From Trichoderma breve (lineage: Eukaryota > Ascomycota > Sordariomycetes > Hypocreales > Hypocreaceae), in assembly GCF_028502605.1 (NCBI RefSeq), contig NC_079232.1, positions 1,860,001-1,924,000 on the forward strand: a stretch of 64,000 nucleotides of DNA, given 5' to 3'. Position 1 is the first letter of the stretch. Every line of letters starts with the position of its first letter. Under the pieces are notes generated by a model that was given only the letters and a program-made list of their open reading frames with translations, was not told the origin of the DNA and ran no database searches. Position numbers and translations under genes: made by a program. Below, piece after piece: positions 44,501 through 56,298 of this stretch.

Positions 44501-46756
44501 CTTGACCAATATTTTCTTGACCCGAGAGATATTGGCAAGATCTTCTGCTTTTGTTTTCCCCAGAGCGCCGGGGCCGTCGAACTTGACGTTAAAAATGATG
44601 TCGGGGGTGATGTATTCGTCTGGAATTGCCTCTTCGCTGGTGAGCTTTAGAAGATCCTGCTCAAGTACTCGTTTTGCAAAAGAGGATCGCATATTGCCGG
44701 CACTGACACCAAACACCCAAGCTCCGGATGCCCAAGAGCAGTGAGCAAATGAGGTATCTTGCCATTTAATGAGATATTCTCTTTCGTCTTCACTGATATC
44801 TCCGTAAGCTGGGAGGGGATTTTGCTGGACCACGGGTCGCCACGCCACCAGCCGATGAATCTTGCTTCTAATAGAACTGCAATCATTACACCGCCAGTCG
44901 ACTGAGTAATCCTTGAGGCGCTCGGATTTGACGTCCGTTCCAATAGAGTCATTGCCCATGGATGGTAGATGCCCCTGGTGCCATCCACGGTGACAGGCGG
45001 TACAACGGAAAAGAACATTGTCGGCATTGTTGATGAGTTCAGGTGACACTGGGGTGACGGGGTCGACACCGCCATTCTCCTCGCGCAATTTTTCTTCCTG
45101 TCGGGCAGTCTTCTTTCGAGAAAAGGCAGCGCAGGATCGGCCGTCTTTCTTGCACTCCTGGCAGGCGCTATGTCTTGGTGCACTGCTATCTTTCTTTGCG
45201 TGAGTATTGAGGCAAAATCTACATTGCAGCACAAAGTCATCTTCTCCAATTTTGGTAGCCATATGCTCTCGATTGCTTCGATACCCAATGCAGTTCTTGT
45301 GATAAGTTAAGCAACATCCTTGACAATAAAGCAGCTGGCCGCGCTGCTTTGAGCCGCCACAGGTATGGCATGACTGCATATGTACAGATCCAAAGTCGGA
45401 GTCGGCAGAGATTGATTGGAAAACTTCTCTGACGGAAATAATCTTTGGTATAGATGCCTTTTCCTCTACCACGTAGAATGAATCGTCGTCCATAAAGGCA
45501 TCATCTTGCATACTCATCTGGTTTCTGGTAGCTCTTGCAGACCGTCGAGGCTGTTCAAACTCGATATCAGAGCCCCCCGAACCTCTGCGAGACAATTTGG
45601 CTTTACTTTCTTTTTGCTTTTTCAAACGGCGAGATCGTTGCACAGCTCTGTTAGGGCGGCCCTTTTTCAATGCGAGGTCGGATACAACGGGCATAAATGC
45701 GTCTTCGTCTTCCGAGGACTGGCGAGAATCCAGCGCCAGTTCGTCCATATCTTGATCAATATGGCTGGTATTGAACGACATATTGGTGAGCCTCAGTTGT
45801 GTGGATCTTCGCTTTCGGAGGTTCCGCCTTGGCTGATTGGTGTCTGTCAAGCCGTCTTCGTCCTCGCCCTCTGAGTTTATGGAGTCACCAGCATGGCTCG
45901 GACGGCTGCTTGCCTCCCGAGAGCGCAACACGCGAAGTGGGCGAGAAGGGCGCCTGCGAGTGGAGATTATGTCTTCATCTTCTTCTTCGTCATCAAGGCC
46001 TCCAGCATCAAAGACGGCGACATTTAATTCGGGATCCCATTCCTCATCGGGGGCGTATTTTCGCTTGCGATCGGCGGCGGTCATATCGACTGAGTCTTGG
46101 TATTGGTGCAGAGCTTCTTCGCCATTTATGTACTCGAGGATATCGGCAGCATCGAGCTTGGATCGTGTTAATATGTGGAACAAACAAACAAGGAGAGAGC
46201 ATGCCTGTGTGATGAAAAAGAAAGACACAATGCGATGCAGCTGACGTGCTCATGTGGTGGGTGGAGGAAGAGCAGGAGGAAGAGGAGCGCGCGTGTGAAT
46301 GTGCAAAAGCTGTGTAACACGTACCGGATCAACTCTGCCGTCAGTGAATTCGACATCGTACTGGAGCGGATCTTGGGTAAAATCAGAAACACCGGCGATC
46401 TGTTCGACAACACTGCTATATACCGTCGAGTATTCACTCTGTTTCTCAACAGAGAGCTCCGGGATTGCAACTTCGAATTGCACGGCCGGTGCAAGCTGCA
46501 GCATCTCATCCTCCAGCATATCGATGTCGGTGTCAATTTGAGGCGTGGCTTCTGGTGTCGGTTCCAGGCTATCTTGCAGAGTGATCTCGCCCTCCTCGAT
46601 CTTGTCATCGGCCATCCCGTCCTCTTCATCCACGGCTACCTTTAACAAGGCAAGTTCGCTCACATCCTGAACTGGGAGATCGAAAGGAGGGAATTCATCG
46701 TCGGTCTTCTCGTCGCTCGGTTCGACCATGCCGTCAAAGATGTTAATCTCATCCAT
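41548..46756 (-). CDS. Mit1/CHD-like SNF2 chromatin remodeller
   Basis: Five exons (46756-46325, 46156-44135, 44073-42448, 42378-42222, 42131-41548; 1606 aa). After a disordered acidic N-terminus comes a PHD-type zinc region (about 405-545; CHTCGG, CQGCCLTYHKNC, CRFC, then CQEC and CTACHRGWHQ), a diverged chromodomain-like area, and the SNF2 ATPase: DEMGLGKT (about 795-802) across the intron into WPFLIVVPNATCANWRREF, motif II DEGQRLKN (about 905), and the helicase C-lobe with RAGGVGINLA and AHRIGQ. A near C-terminal RKRGRPRK is an AT-hook. This order resembles fission-yeast Mit1 of the SHREC silencing complex; nuclear. Start could also be 46762. Divergent from MRM1. Confidence 0.9.
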
Positions 46757-47260
46757 CTGCATCCCCGTGTTAGCCCAAGCTCTTCTGCAGTGGCAGGGAG
46801 AGATGCGACAGCTCGCGGGAAACCCGTCCCGCGAAGCAAACTGTGGGAGCTGCACCTCTTCAATTCAAAGCGTCCAGCGCTATCGGAATGCATCAGTAAA
46901 AGCCGGAAAATCCAGAACCAGTGCCATGGAGCCGAGGATTGCAAGATATCCGTGGAATATCGAACTGGGCGCAATCTGAATCGAATTCACCTGTAGACAT
47001 TTGGACGCGGCCCCATTTATCTGACCTAAGACATATACTTTCACGCGTTGAAAATACTGCTAGAATAGGCTTAGCTTAGGGCGTTGCAGGGGTATTAGAG
47101 TTCACCGCCTTTGGGAGACCCCTGTAGTCGCCCCGCGGTGCGCGGCAGAAAAAATAAATCGGGACATAGAGGTGCATCAAAGTCAAAGCTCGACTTGCAG
47201 AGCTAGTATAAGACTTGGTGTTTAGAATGAGCATCACCCAACTGCTCTTCAACACCGAGA
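46757..47260. promoter_or_regulatory. Divergent promoter, chromatin remodeller / MRM1
   Basis: About 504 bp between divergent housekeeping-type genes. No clear TATA box; GC-rich tracts (ccccgcggtgcgcggc near 47130). Confidence 0.4.
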
Positions 47261-49000
47261 ATGATATCTCTCGGGCAGCTAAGAGCTAACGGCTTATCCC
47301 GCCAGATATTCAATTGTTTGCATAAGAACGGCGCTTATCCATTACAGATAAGTCGGCCTGCGACTCTCTCTGCCATCCACAGAGGAGTGCGGCGATCTGA
47401 GAGAGTCCAGTTCGGAGACCAATACAGAGATCGAGATTCCTCAGGTAGGGGCAGAAGTGATGGATTGACTAGAAGGGCGCTCGACGGCGCTGCATCTCCT
47501 CGGCAACAGCAAAAGCTACGCAAGAAACTTGGTCGAAAGGCGGCCGAGGAAGAGGACGAGGAATCCGGCAAAGAGACTAGACGCAAGCGCTTCCTCAATC
47601 CAGAGTCTGACTATGGGAAGAAGAGCCTAGTGTACCAGCTTAAACATGGAGCATTCAAAGATCAGGCGGCCGCCCTCGTACAAGAGCCAGTACGTCCGCT
47701 GCCATACCAGAGATTAGAAACCAGTCCTCGGCGCAGGACGGAATCTCCTCGGTATGCGTCAGAGCGCTCGGAAAGGCCTCCCTATTCAGACAGGCGTCCT
47801 GATAGGCGTTCAGTCGGGCGCTCAACAGGGCGCTCATCTGATCGCCCTCGCCCATTTGATCGCAGAGAACCCTTTGATCGCAGAGAGACTTTTGATCGCA
47901 GAGATGACGCCAATGGGGATGTGGAAACGCCGCAGCCTCGCGAGAGGAGAAACCAGATGATGGCTATGAATATCAAGTATACAACCGCCGCGTCGCAGTT
48001 CCTCTACGGCAAGTCTGTTGTCAAAGCAGCACTAGAACAAGGACGACGGAAGCTATACAAACTCTTCATCTACGGAGGCGAGAATCGAAAGGACTCAAAG
48101 GATAACGCCATCATCACGAGATTAGCGGAGAGACGAGGGGTTCCGATTACTATTATCCCAAATGAGGACCAGAGATTAATGGACAAGATGAGTATGGGTC
48201 GACCACACAATGGGTTCGTTCTAGAAACGTCGCCCTTACCTCGATTACCCGTGAAGTCTCTAGGGAGGCTCGAAGAAACTCTGGGGAAGTTAGGTTTTCA
48301 TGTTGAGTTGGATCACCAGTCAAAAGAGGAAGAAGATATTAACGGGCATGATACATTCATCCCACGGAAAAACAACAACGCACCAAAACCCTTTGTTCTA
48401 TTGCTCAATGAGATCCTAGATCCAGGCAACCTGGGAGGCATCCTTCGAACAGCGAGTTATCTCGGCATCGATGCAGTGGGCATCACAAATCGCAGCTCAT
48501 CGACACTCACTCCTGTTGTGCTTAAATCCGCGGCCGGTGCTGTGGAAGAGATTACAATCTTCAGCGTTGACTCGCCTGTCAGCTTCATAGAAGAATCGCG
48601 AAAAGCTGGATGGAAGACATATGCCGCTGTTGCCCCGCCAGACCCCAAACTTGCTCAGAGACACGGAGACAAGTTCATCTCAACAGCCACTGTAGAGTCG
48701 GAACAGCCGCTGGCGAGCCATCCCACGATATTGGTCCTGGGAAATGAAGGTCATGGCCTATCCAAGCCAATCAAGGTGGCGGCTGATTACGAGCTATCAG
48801 TGCCGTACTTTGTTCAGAACAGCTGCGTGGATAGCTTGAACGTCAGTGTTGCTGCTGGCTTGCTATGCCATGCTTTTGTGAGGGCCCCAGCTGTTGTAAA
48901 GTCGACAGCTGAGAAAAACGAGAAGGAGGAGACTTCAACGGAAACCGCATCGGGTGCCGAGAAGAATGAAAATCAAGACGAGAGAGACGCTCTTTTCTAA
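47261..49000 (+). CDS. MRM1: Mitochondrial rRNA 2'-O-ribose methyltransferase (SpoU/TrmD family, MRM1)
   Basis: Single exon, 579 aa. All three SPOUT motifs are present: motif 1 DPGNLGGILRTA (about 387-398), motif 2 LGNEGHGLS (about 493-501) and motif 3 SLNVSVAAGLLCH (about 525). A SpoU substrate-binding-like domain precedes (YGKSVVKAALEQGRRKLYKLFIYG, about 248-271). The N-terminus is basic with Arg/Ser (ISLGQLRANGLSRQIFNCLHK), as for a mitochondrial presequence. By family it methylates a guanosine ribose in the large mitochondrial rRNA. A low-complexity Arg/Asp-rich linker (about 165-220) contains the tandem FDRRE repeats coded near 47855-47905. Confidence 0.9.
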   Translation: MISLGQLRANGLSRQIFNCLHKNGAYPLQISRPATLSAIHRGVRRSERVQFGDQYRDRDSSGRGRSDGLTRRALDGAASPRQQQKLRKKLGRKAAEEEDEESGKETRRKRFLNPESDYGKKSLVYQLKHGAFKDQAAALVQEPVRPLPYQRLETSPRRRTESPRYASERSERPPYSDRRPDRRSVGRSTGRSSDRPRPFDRREPFDRRETFDRRDDANGDVETPQPRERRNQMMAMNIKYTTAASQFLYGKSVVKAALEQGRRKLYKLFIYGGENRKDSKDNAIITRLAERRGVPITIIPNEDQRLMDKMSMGRPHNGFVLETSPLPRLPVKSLGRLEETLGKLGFHVELDHQSKEEEDINGHDTFIPRKNNNAPKPFVLLLNEILDPGNLGGILRTASYLGIDAVGITNRSSSTLTPVVLKSAAGAVEEITIFSVDSPVSFIEESRKAGWKTYAAVAPPDPKLAQRHGDKFISTATVESEQPLASHPTILVLGNEGHGLSKPIKVAADYELSVPYFVQNSCVDSLNVSVAAGLLCHAFVRAPAVVKSTAEKNEKEETSTETASGAEKNENQDERDALF

Positions 49001-49566
49001 CTAAACATTCTAGCAAGCATAATGATGGTTTATGACAGATATGTATGTATATAGCAATTCCGTCGAGGTGTAAGATTATGTACGAATATGGATGGGAGCC
49101 ATGCATCCGCAATTATCATGAGGGTAAAGAGAAGCACCGCTCCCAGCAAAGCGAGAACATATGCATTACATTCACAAAGCCATTTCGTGAATTTTATTCA
49201 CTCGTATTGTATTATCAGAGTATTACAGTCAATCCTGTTTCTGCCATGTTGTAACTATTAATAGGCTGACTTGTTGTCTGTCTCGTATGCGGTTTAGCTG
49301 CGTTGGCCCACCCAAGCTAGGCCGGTTACCCCAGCCACCAGCTTGTTTGTATTGAAACTCATGTGCTTCTGCTAGCATCGCGAATCCATGGGCGAGGTGA
49401 CTTGCATGCATTGCTAGCTTGTTTTGGGGGGCAGCTAGGGGAAAATCTCAGCTCTGTACATATTCTTTTTGGCCTTGTTTTCAGCTGCAACATATTGACA
49501 TTCTTTGCATCATACAATTGGCGCCGCGGGCTGTCGAGATCCTCAACGGCGCTGACCGCCATAGCA
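49001..49566. other. Intergenic, 566 bp
   Basis: 3' flank of MRM1 and promoter of the Cys-rich protein gene. The open frame upstream of 49567 lacks a signal and is probably untranslated. Confidence 0.45.
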
Positions 49567-50928
49567 ATGACCTTCCACAAGATGCTTCTCCTGCCAGCAG
49601 CTCTCCTCGCCCTGGTATCTGAAGTGGCGGCTGACCAACCGCTGGCCACTGCGATCAAGAAACAGTTACCGAACCCAAACGAAAAGCTGTTTCCTGACCA
49701 CCTCGCTTTCGAACCACTCCAACGATTGACTCCCATCGAAGCGACGAACCTCTGGCTCGACGGCTACGACGATGAAGATGCCTCCGGCAACTCTACAAAA
49801 CGCTACCGCCCTGCATTCTCGAATCACTTCCACGATTCAGAAGAGAATCTTCTGCGTCGCGCTGCAGATGTGCTAGCGATTCTCCAGAACCGAGCAGGAT
49901 GCCCCTCAGGGATGGAGAGCTGTTCAGACATTGGCGCGCCTAACAAGTGTTGTCCAGACGGAACATACTGCACCGACGTGTCGGATTCAGATGCTGATCA
50001 GGTTGCCTGTTGCCCTAATGGGACCACATGCGGAGGAAGTGTCGGCAACTGTCCAGGAGATGCCGTGAGCTGCCCAGCTGATCTTGGCGGCGGCTGTTGT
50101 ATCGCGGGATATGTCTGCGAGGGGATTGGATGTGAGTGAAGAATACCTAATCAGCGTTGATCTATCAGGAGTGTAAAGCTGACGAGACACGTACAGGCGT
50201 TCCAAGTGCTTCAGCCACTGGTATTCCATCTTCGACAACACCACCGCCTCAAACCACCACCAGCCAGACATCCACAACTGCCTCTTCAGGTAAGCAGCAG
50301 CCGTAAAAGTGACTCCCATTGTCACTAAGACCTCAATCCCTCCTTCAACCAGACAGAAACTGACAATAATTGCATAGGCTCGGGCACTGGGAGCGCAACG
50401 GGAGTGCCGCCATGGAGGCCCACGGACGCCACATCCTCCTCTTCCTCCTCGACCACCTCAACTTCTCACCGGACTACAACTCCACCGGGTGAGACCCAGA
50501 CTGGCTGTCCAACTGGCTTCTATGGTTGCCTCGCCACTCACGGAGGTGGTTGCTGCCGCACCGACCGCGATTGCCAGACGTCCTCCTGCCCGGCGCCATC
50601 TTCAACCATCATCTCCCATGGCGTCACCGTCGTTGTCCCGGCAAACGACGTGCCGACTCCAACTGCATCGGACGAGTGCGCAAGCGGCTGGTTTCTCTGC
50701 GGAAAAGACGCAGGATCGGTAGCTGGATGCTGTCCCAGCGGGTACAAGTGCGGTACTGCGAGCTGCTTTACTTCCTCGGCCTCGGAGACCAATTCTTTGC
50801 AGAAGCAACAACCAGAACCGGAGGCTCCAAACAAGAACGCAGCTGCCGGATCCACTCCTCGCAACAATTGGCTTGCTCTGGGTGGTGTTGCAGGAAGCCT
50901 CTTTCTGGTCTTGGGTAGCATCTTATAA
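49567..50928 (+). CDS. Secreted Cys-rich protein, probably GPI-anchored
   Basis: Three exons (49567-50131, 50197-50289, 50378-50928; 402 aa). A signal peptide (MTFHKMLLLPAALLALVSEVAA) is followed by about 80 variable residues, then a first Cys-rich module (about 113-190; CCPDGTYC, CCPNGTTC, GGGCCIAGYVC), a Thr/Ser/Pro-rich linker spanning exon 2 and the start of exon 3, and a second pair of Cys-rich modules (GCPTGFYGC, GGGCCRTDRDC, GCCPSGYKC). The C-terminal hydrophobic tail (WLALGGVAGSLFLVLGSIL) after small residues fits a GPI signal. Repeated CC-PxG pairs resemble granulin-like disulfide folds; function unknown, cell wall or surface. Confidence 0.85.
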
Positions 50929-51514
50929 TGACGTATGAATGGGGACATGTGTTGCATACAGGAGGTGCAGATGGTGATTTTTTTTCTTCTTTGCTTTGTC
51001 TTTTCATCAAGATTTACGAACCAATTATTTGACGGCATAATGGATGCATGACTGTTTATATACCTACTTGATAGATGCACAGAAGATTCATATCAATCAA
51101 TACTAATGTCAATACGAGCATAAAGGACAAACTCTTCCCTGAGCAGGAACTTACACGGGTCAAGCATGAACCATTGACGGCTACTTCCTACCTCGACTAG
51201 CAACTTCCTTGATCACAATCCGCTCTCCATCGTATGACCCAACTTTGGAAGGATGCAGCTGCCAAACTGCCTCGCTCCAAGAAGAAAGAGCAGTCACTAA
51301 GCGATATTCTCAGAGCTGGAAAGAGAGAACCAGTCCTGACTATATCTTCTCCTCTCTCCCGATTCCAACTTACTCTCCTTCATCTCTCGGCTTCTTCATC
51401 CATCCCAGTATTGCTCGCTCTGCTCTCTTGTTTTGATACAGTTTCTCTTTATTTTGGAGCCACAACATCATATCCATCACACACTCATAGCTTCTACCGT
51501 CAGACATATTCACT
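50929..51514. other. Intergenic, 586 bp
   Basis: Between two genes for secreted proteins on the same strand. CT-rich stretches at about 51350-51420, common in fungal core promoters, precede the next start. No gene seen. Confidence 0.5.
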
Positions 51515-52249
51515 ATGAAGTACAACACTGCCACCCTTTTCGCTGCTGCTGCGGCTTTGGTGTCCATCACCTCTGCGTCTGACTCTGCCTCGGCTGAGTG
51601 CGATCATGAGCTCGGCATTTGCCCCGTGCTGCCAGCCACTCCAGTGCAGATTCCTCAAGACCATGTTCTTGACGACCTTCCCCCTTGTGTTGAAATCATT
51701 GTCAGGCATGATAACTGCCGCATTGACCCCGTCCGGATTGGCCCAATCACTTCAGTCATTTCGGATGCTTACCATGAGGCATCTGTTCAATGCAACTGCA
51801 TCGGAACCGACTTCGCCGCCTGGCTTGACTGCCAGAGCTGCATCCTCGAATCAGGCCTTGCTGAGAACGACGTCAACCAAATTTGGCTCCAGATCTTGGC
51901 GGGGGCACAGTCACTTATCTGCAACTCATACCAGCCAACTGACCCCTACGGTCCTACCCAAACGACTCCCGCGCCTGTCTTCACTACTTACAACCCGAAC
52001 ACCACCACCACGTATAATTTCGGCCGTCCCACGCGAGCCCCCTTGGACGCCAATCAGGTCCAACCTCAAGTTTCTTGCGCTGAAGAGGCCAGCATGCAAC
52101 AAGGCTTCAATGTCACCACAGCTACAGCCTTGCCAACTCCGACTACCGCATTGTTGCCCCCGGTGCTCACAGTCAGTGGAGCCTCCTCACTCGAAATGCC
52201 TGGGCTGGCTTTGGCGATTGTTGGCAGCCTTATTCTTGGAATGCTGTGA
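51515..52249 (+). CDS. Secreted protein with N-terminal Cys-rich domain, probably GPI-anchored
   Basis: Single exon, 244 aa. A signal peptide (MKYNTATLFAAAAALVSITSA) precedes a compact domain with about nine Cys (about 29-141; CDHELGICP, PPCVEII, CNCIG, CQSCILESG), a Thr/Pro-rich linker with NTT sequons, and a hydrophobic C-terminus (MPGLALAIVGSLILGML) consistent with GPI anchoring. The Cys pattern is not the eight-Cys CFEM arrangement as far as I can see. Start chosen for its signal peptide. Function unknown; candidate cell-surface or effector-like protein. Its neighbour at 49567 has a similar overall plan. Confidence 0.85.
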   Translation: MKYNTATLFAAAAALVSITSASDSASAECDHELGICPVLPATPVQIPQDHVLDDLPPCVEIIVRHDNCRIDPVRIGPITSVISDAYHEASVQCNCIGTDFAAWLDCQSCILESGLAENDVNQIWLQILAGAQSLICNSYQPTDPYGPTQTTPAPVFTTYNPNTTTTYNFGRPTRAPLDANQVQPQVSCAEEASMQQGFNVTTATALPTPTTALLPPVLTVSGASSLEMPGLALAIVGSLILGML

Positions 52250-52571
52250 TGAGATGGGATTCACGGTGTGTGGAGATTGTGGAACAGAGTAGGGAGGTAG
52301 TGATCGGATAGGTTTCGAGAGTGCCATGATGCTCAGGACTGTATGTTAGTACGCAGAGTATAATTAATATACCTACAGTTTCATTACAGTTGCATAGTAT
52401 CAGTAACAGGGTGAATCGCAATCACAGCATGCCGTTGCTTTCATTGGCGACGTGACAAAGCACAAACAAAGGGGATCTCTTGGGGGGAAAAAACATTTTG
52501 GCTTTATTCGTCGCGGCCGATGGCCTGGTTGTAATTTACATTATCCTCCTCCTCCTCTCTGCTACTATCTT
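52250..52571. other. Intergenic, 322 bp (convergent 3' ends)
   Basis: Between convergent stops of the secreted protein and the GFA protein. No gene seen. Confidence 0.5.
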
Positions 52572-53104
52572 TTATGGCATAAACTCATGGGGGTGGGCGA
52601 GCTTCTCCTGGCAGAAGGGCAGCTTGCCAGCGGTCCAGATCTCGTGTTCCTGTTTATTTGTAATGTTAGATGCACGTATTCTAGAGAAATCTCAGGTCGA
52701 TGGGCGAATCAACTAACAGGCTTCAGAGTCTTCTTGATCTCGGTGTCGAGAGTGCCGCCCTTGAGGGCAATGATCTCGGGAGCACCATCGGGGTCGTGGG
52801 CGATGGGAGATCCGCACTCGGAGCAGAAGAGTCGGTGGACGGCGTTTCCAGAGGCGGCGGTGCCGGTCCACTTCTTGATGGGACCGTTGATGGTGAGGGA
52901 GGCCTTGGGGACGACGACGACGAGAGCTGTTCGAAGTGAATTAGCATTTGACATGACGAATTGAGCAATTATGCGGTGCATACAGTAGGTGGAGCCGGAT
53001 TGGCGCTGGCAGTCGTCACAGTGGTCGTAGCCGGTGATGATGGGGGCGTCGACGTCGGCCTTGTAGGTGACGGCCTTGCAGAGGCAGTGTCCGGTGAGAG
53101 GCAT
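52572..53104 (-). CDS. GFA/CENP-V domain protein (glutathione-dependent formaldehyde-activating-like)
   Basis: Three exons (53104-52984, 52926-52718, 52649-52572; 135 aa). Zinc-binding Cys pairs are visible: Cys7/Cys9 (GHCLC), Cys29/Cys32 (CDDC) and CSEC later, matching the GFA fold. The C-terminal exon adds EHEIWTAGKLPF, the usual ending of the family (IW...PF), and would be missed if translation stopped at the first in-frame stop at about 52709-52711. Donors are GTATGC and GTTAGT. The family binds zinc and in some members glutathione S-hydroxymethyl adducts; most fungal members are uncharacterised. Cytosolic. Confidence 0.88.
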
Positions 53105-54366
53105 GGTGAATTGAGAGTTGTGTGGTTTCGGTTTCTATAGAAGCAGAAGAAAAGAGATTGTTAGAGAGTTTGTAGATAATTCGCCAAGATGAAGATGGGC
53201 ATAAGACAGCTCCTTATAGTAAAGAGAGCTCGTCTCTCTTTAGGAGCTTCATGTGGGCTGGCGGGGTAGCAATAGCGACACCCGGGCGGTTGGAGCGTAC
53301 CGGATAGGATTTCAGCTTTTGGCGGGGTCAAATGAGGCACGGCGGCGGCGATGACGTGGGATGCAATGAGGTTGTGAGGTGGAGCTGGAGCTGGTTGTTT
53401 GCCGGTTGAAGCTTAGTTGGTTGATAGGATTGAAGATGTATTTTCGAAGAGAGAATCGCCAGCCTTTATATCCTCGATTCAAACGCTGTTATCGTGGAAT
53501 ATGGCTCTTCGGACGATCGGACGAAGATACTTTCGTGACCTCATCCTCGGAAAGATGCCAGACGGGCCGGCCAGTCCATGTCATCGCCTTTCCCAATTCA
53601 CAGCTTCACTATAAGTTTGCCTTCCATGCTACTGGAGCATCATAGCAATCCGTATTGAGCTACCTGCGTGCTCTGTAAGAGGCGCTATCCCCTGTTGACC
53701 CTGGCTGCAAGTAATCGGAGCCGCTGGTCTCACCAAACTATTGGCCGTGGCTATTTGTCATGAGCTGTTTAGGGCGAAAAAAGTGGCTCGGTGCTAACGG
53801 ACCGGCAAACATCTCAAATAACAGAATTTGGAATGAGCTGCAGGACGGGTTATGGGGTACGGGGCCCCTTCGGCCGATAAGATGGAGGCTCCGTTGCCCG
53901 TGTTGAGAAGTGATTGCTACCGTATCGCTGGAGTTTCGGCAACTCGTGGTTCAGCATGATGACACTGACGGGGTTTCGGCAACCCAGAAACTCAAATCAT
54001 TTTGCGGGACTGGGCCTTGATCCTTGTTGATAAAACTCAGCATCATCAGTCTCCCTGTTGCATGAAGAAGAACTTACTATACTCAGGAGAAAATACCACA
54101 TCGTATCTTGGTAATCCGCATACCTTGGTGATTATACACCGCTATAGAGAAACCTCCATCATCAAAGAGGGGCGGCTATTTGTGTAGGTAGCCACCAGCA
54201 TTTGGAAATGCCGCACAGCTAGCCCGTTCCATGATGGCGGTTATAGAGTCCTATAAAGGCGGCATGTAAGCGTTCGGTGCAATTGATCTTTTGCATAGTC
54301 CCTGCATCTAGATCCTTTATATGCAACGCTAAGTATACCCAGAGTAATCAATGGCATCCATTGGCA
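53105..54366. other. Intergenic, 1262 bp
   Basis: Promoter of the GFA gene and 3' flank of the DUF1365 gene. Open frames at 53379-53645 and 54002-54187 show no domain. Nothing else seen. Confidence 0.45.
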
Positions 54367-56298
54367 TCAGCATGATGTTGCCGACCCAAAGGATAGCAAC
54401 CACGAGGCGACGCCAAAGACGCCCGATAGCAGTAAAGCGTCAATAATCGCGGGTCTCCCAAAGAAAACCCGGTCGGCCACAAACATTCGAGCAAGCAGTG
54501 ATCGATATGAGGCCCGTGTTTCTTGGCTAGAATATTGCAGCACGAATGCATCCATGGGGGATATGCGAAAGCCTCGAACGTCCTCTGGAGTCGTCGTGGG
54601 TCTGACTGAACCTGCCGAAGTCATCGGGCGCGTAATCCTTGCCGGCCGACGTCGCAGCCGCTGAATTGTCTTGAAATACAGATAATCCATAAAGCTTGGC
54701 ACATGTAACGGCGGCGATTGTTTCTTTAGAAAGATTTTGGGCAGCGTTTCAGGCTGGTCAACCCAGATGGTGCAGCTTTCCGCAAGTTCGCAGAATATAG
54801 CCTCAAAATCATGCGCATAATGAACAAATCGAGAGTAGAAGACTGGTGTAAGTATTTTGATCTTCAAGCACTCTGCTTGTTCCGGATGAACCGCTGCTCC
54901 TGGGGAGGTGAACGTTTCCTCGCTGCTCTCTAGAAGGCCACTTGGAACATAAGTCACACTCAGCGGGCTTGTCGATTGCTCGACGAGAAATCGTAGATAG
55001 TGCCGGAAAATTAGTTCCAGTTTCGCTTCGGTAGTGTCTGCGAGCCTCCCGATGCTATCCTTTAACGGCTCTGGTCGGTACCAGATGTGTAGTTGTTGGT
55101 AAAAGAACAAGGATGCCGCTTGTCTGACCATTCTAGGAAATGTCAGAAATCCTACCCAGAACCACGTCAAAACAAATTTTGCCTGTTCCAATGGTCCCAT
55201 ATGTGAAGTGCCAAGTGCTTTGCCTTCGGAATATAATCGAACATCCAGTTTAGGCTGGTCCTTGGACGAGACGAGATTAAGAGATATGTCGATGCCGCTG
55301 AAGCCCTCCATGTTACCTTCAAAAGGATCTCTGGCCAGCAAGGAATAAGACCCTTTGCGAGAATTGAAGGGAGACATGTGGAAATCCTTTTTCCACGAAG
55401 CATTTACCCAGACAGGTGTCAGTTGAAACCCCTCATTTGAAGTAATCCGCGTGGCATCGTCTGTGGTGTCACGCAACACCAGGTATGGCCGTCTCTCGCC
55501 AAAGATGTTATTCATCTCCACAACAACAGCAGAGAGGGTCCAGTCAGGAGAGTATAAGTACCAAAATGAGACAGGGTTGAATTGATATCCGAGAAACTTT
55601 GGTGCGGTAACAAGGAAAGCGTGAGGATAGTCCGCCGGATTCGCATCCTGTAGCAATCAGCATATGTTCGCTCATGAAATTTCATGTCGCTGTCAGACCT
55701 GAGATCTGAGATAATTATCAAGTTTGGCACGAAGTCCAAGCTTGTTATTTCCTCTCTCTAAATAATCAGCTGCATAAACGCGAAACCAGCTTCTCGCCCG
55801 CCAAATCTTGGATAGCCAGGATGTAGAGACATCCGGGTCATCCACAGATATCATTCCATTAACATTACCTCTGTAGCCGATGAGTATCCCCACGGCCAGG
55901 TAGAAATAAGAAAAGGCATGTTTCTTAGGGTGCTCTCGACTATGCGTTACGCGACATGGTATCAAATAGGCGGAGGGGGTGCCGCTCTGAGGCTCGTCAA
56001 CATGCCCCCATTTCCAGATGTATCCAAGGAGCTGAAGGCCAATTGAGACAATCGCAGTCAATACCACGCTGCCAAGAGCCAGCCTAGAACGCGCCAGCTC
56101 ATAGCAGAGAGAGATGATTGAGCAGCGCAGGTTCCAAGCAAGACATATCACGATGATAACGAGATCGGATTGACGGTGTGTCACATGGTACCAAAAGATC
56201 GTAAAGGGTAGCACAAGCAACCAGAAACGGCCCCTGTCGATCCAGTCTGCGACGAATATCACAGAGATGAATGGCGAGTCATCGGACAATCCGTCCAT
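54367..56298 (-). CDS. DUF1365 family membrane protein
   Basis: Two exons (56298-55699, 55647-54367; 626 aa) joined in frame at LRSQ/DANPADYP. Two to three hydrophobic segments near the N-terminus (about 25-90) precede the DUF1365 domain (about 110-330), with the family's hallmarks SAYLIPCRVTHSREHPKKHAFSYFYLA and FLGYQFNPVSFWYLY. Bacterial DUF1365 genes often sit beside a cyclopropane-fatty-acyl synthase and an FAD-linked oxidoreductase; here the neighbours do not repeat that. Function unknown; membrane, perhaps lipid-related. Donor is GTCTGA. The final hydrophobic stretch (about 605-625) may be another helix. Confidence 0.9.
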
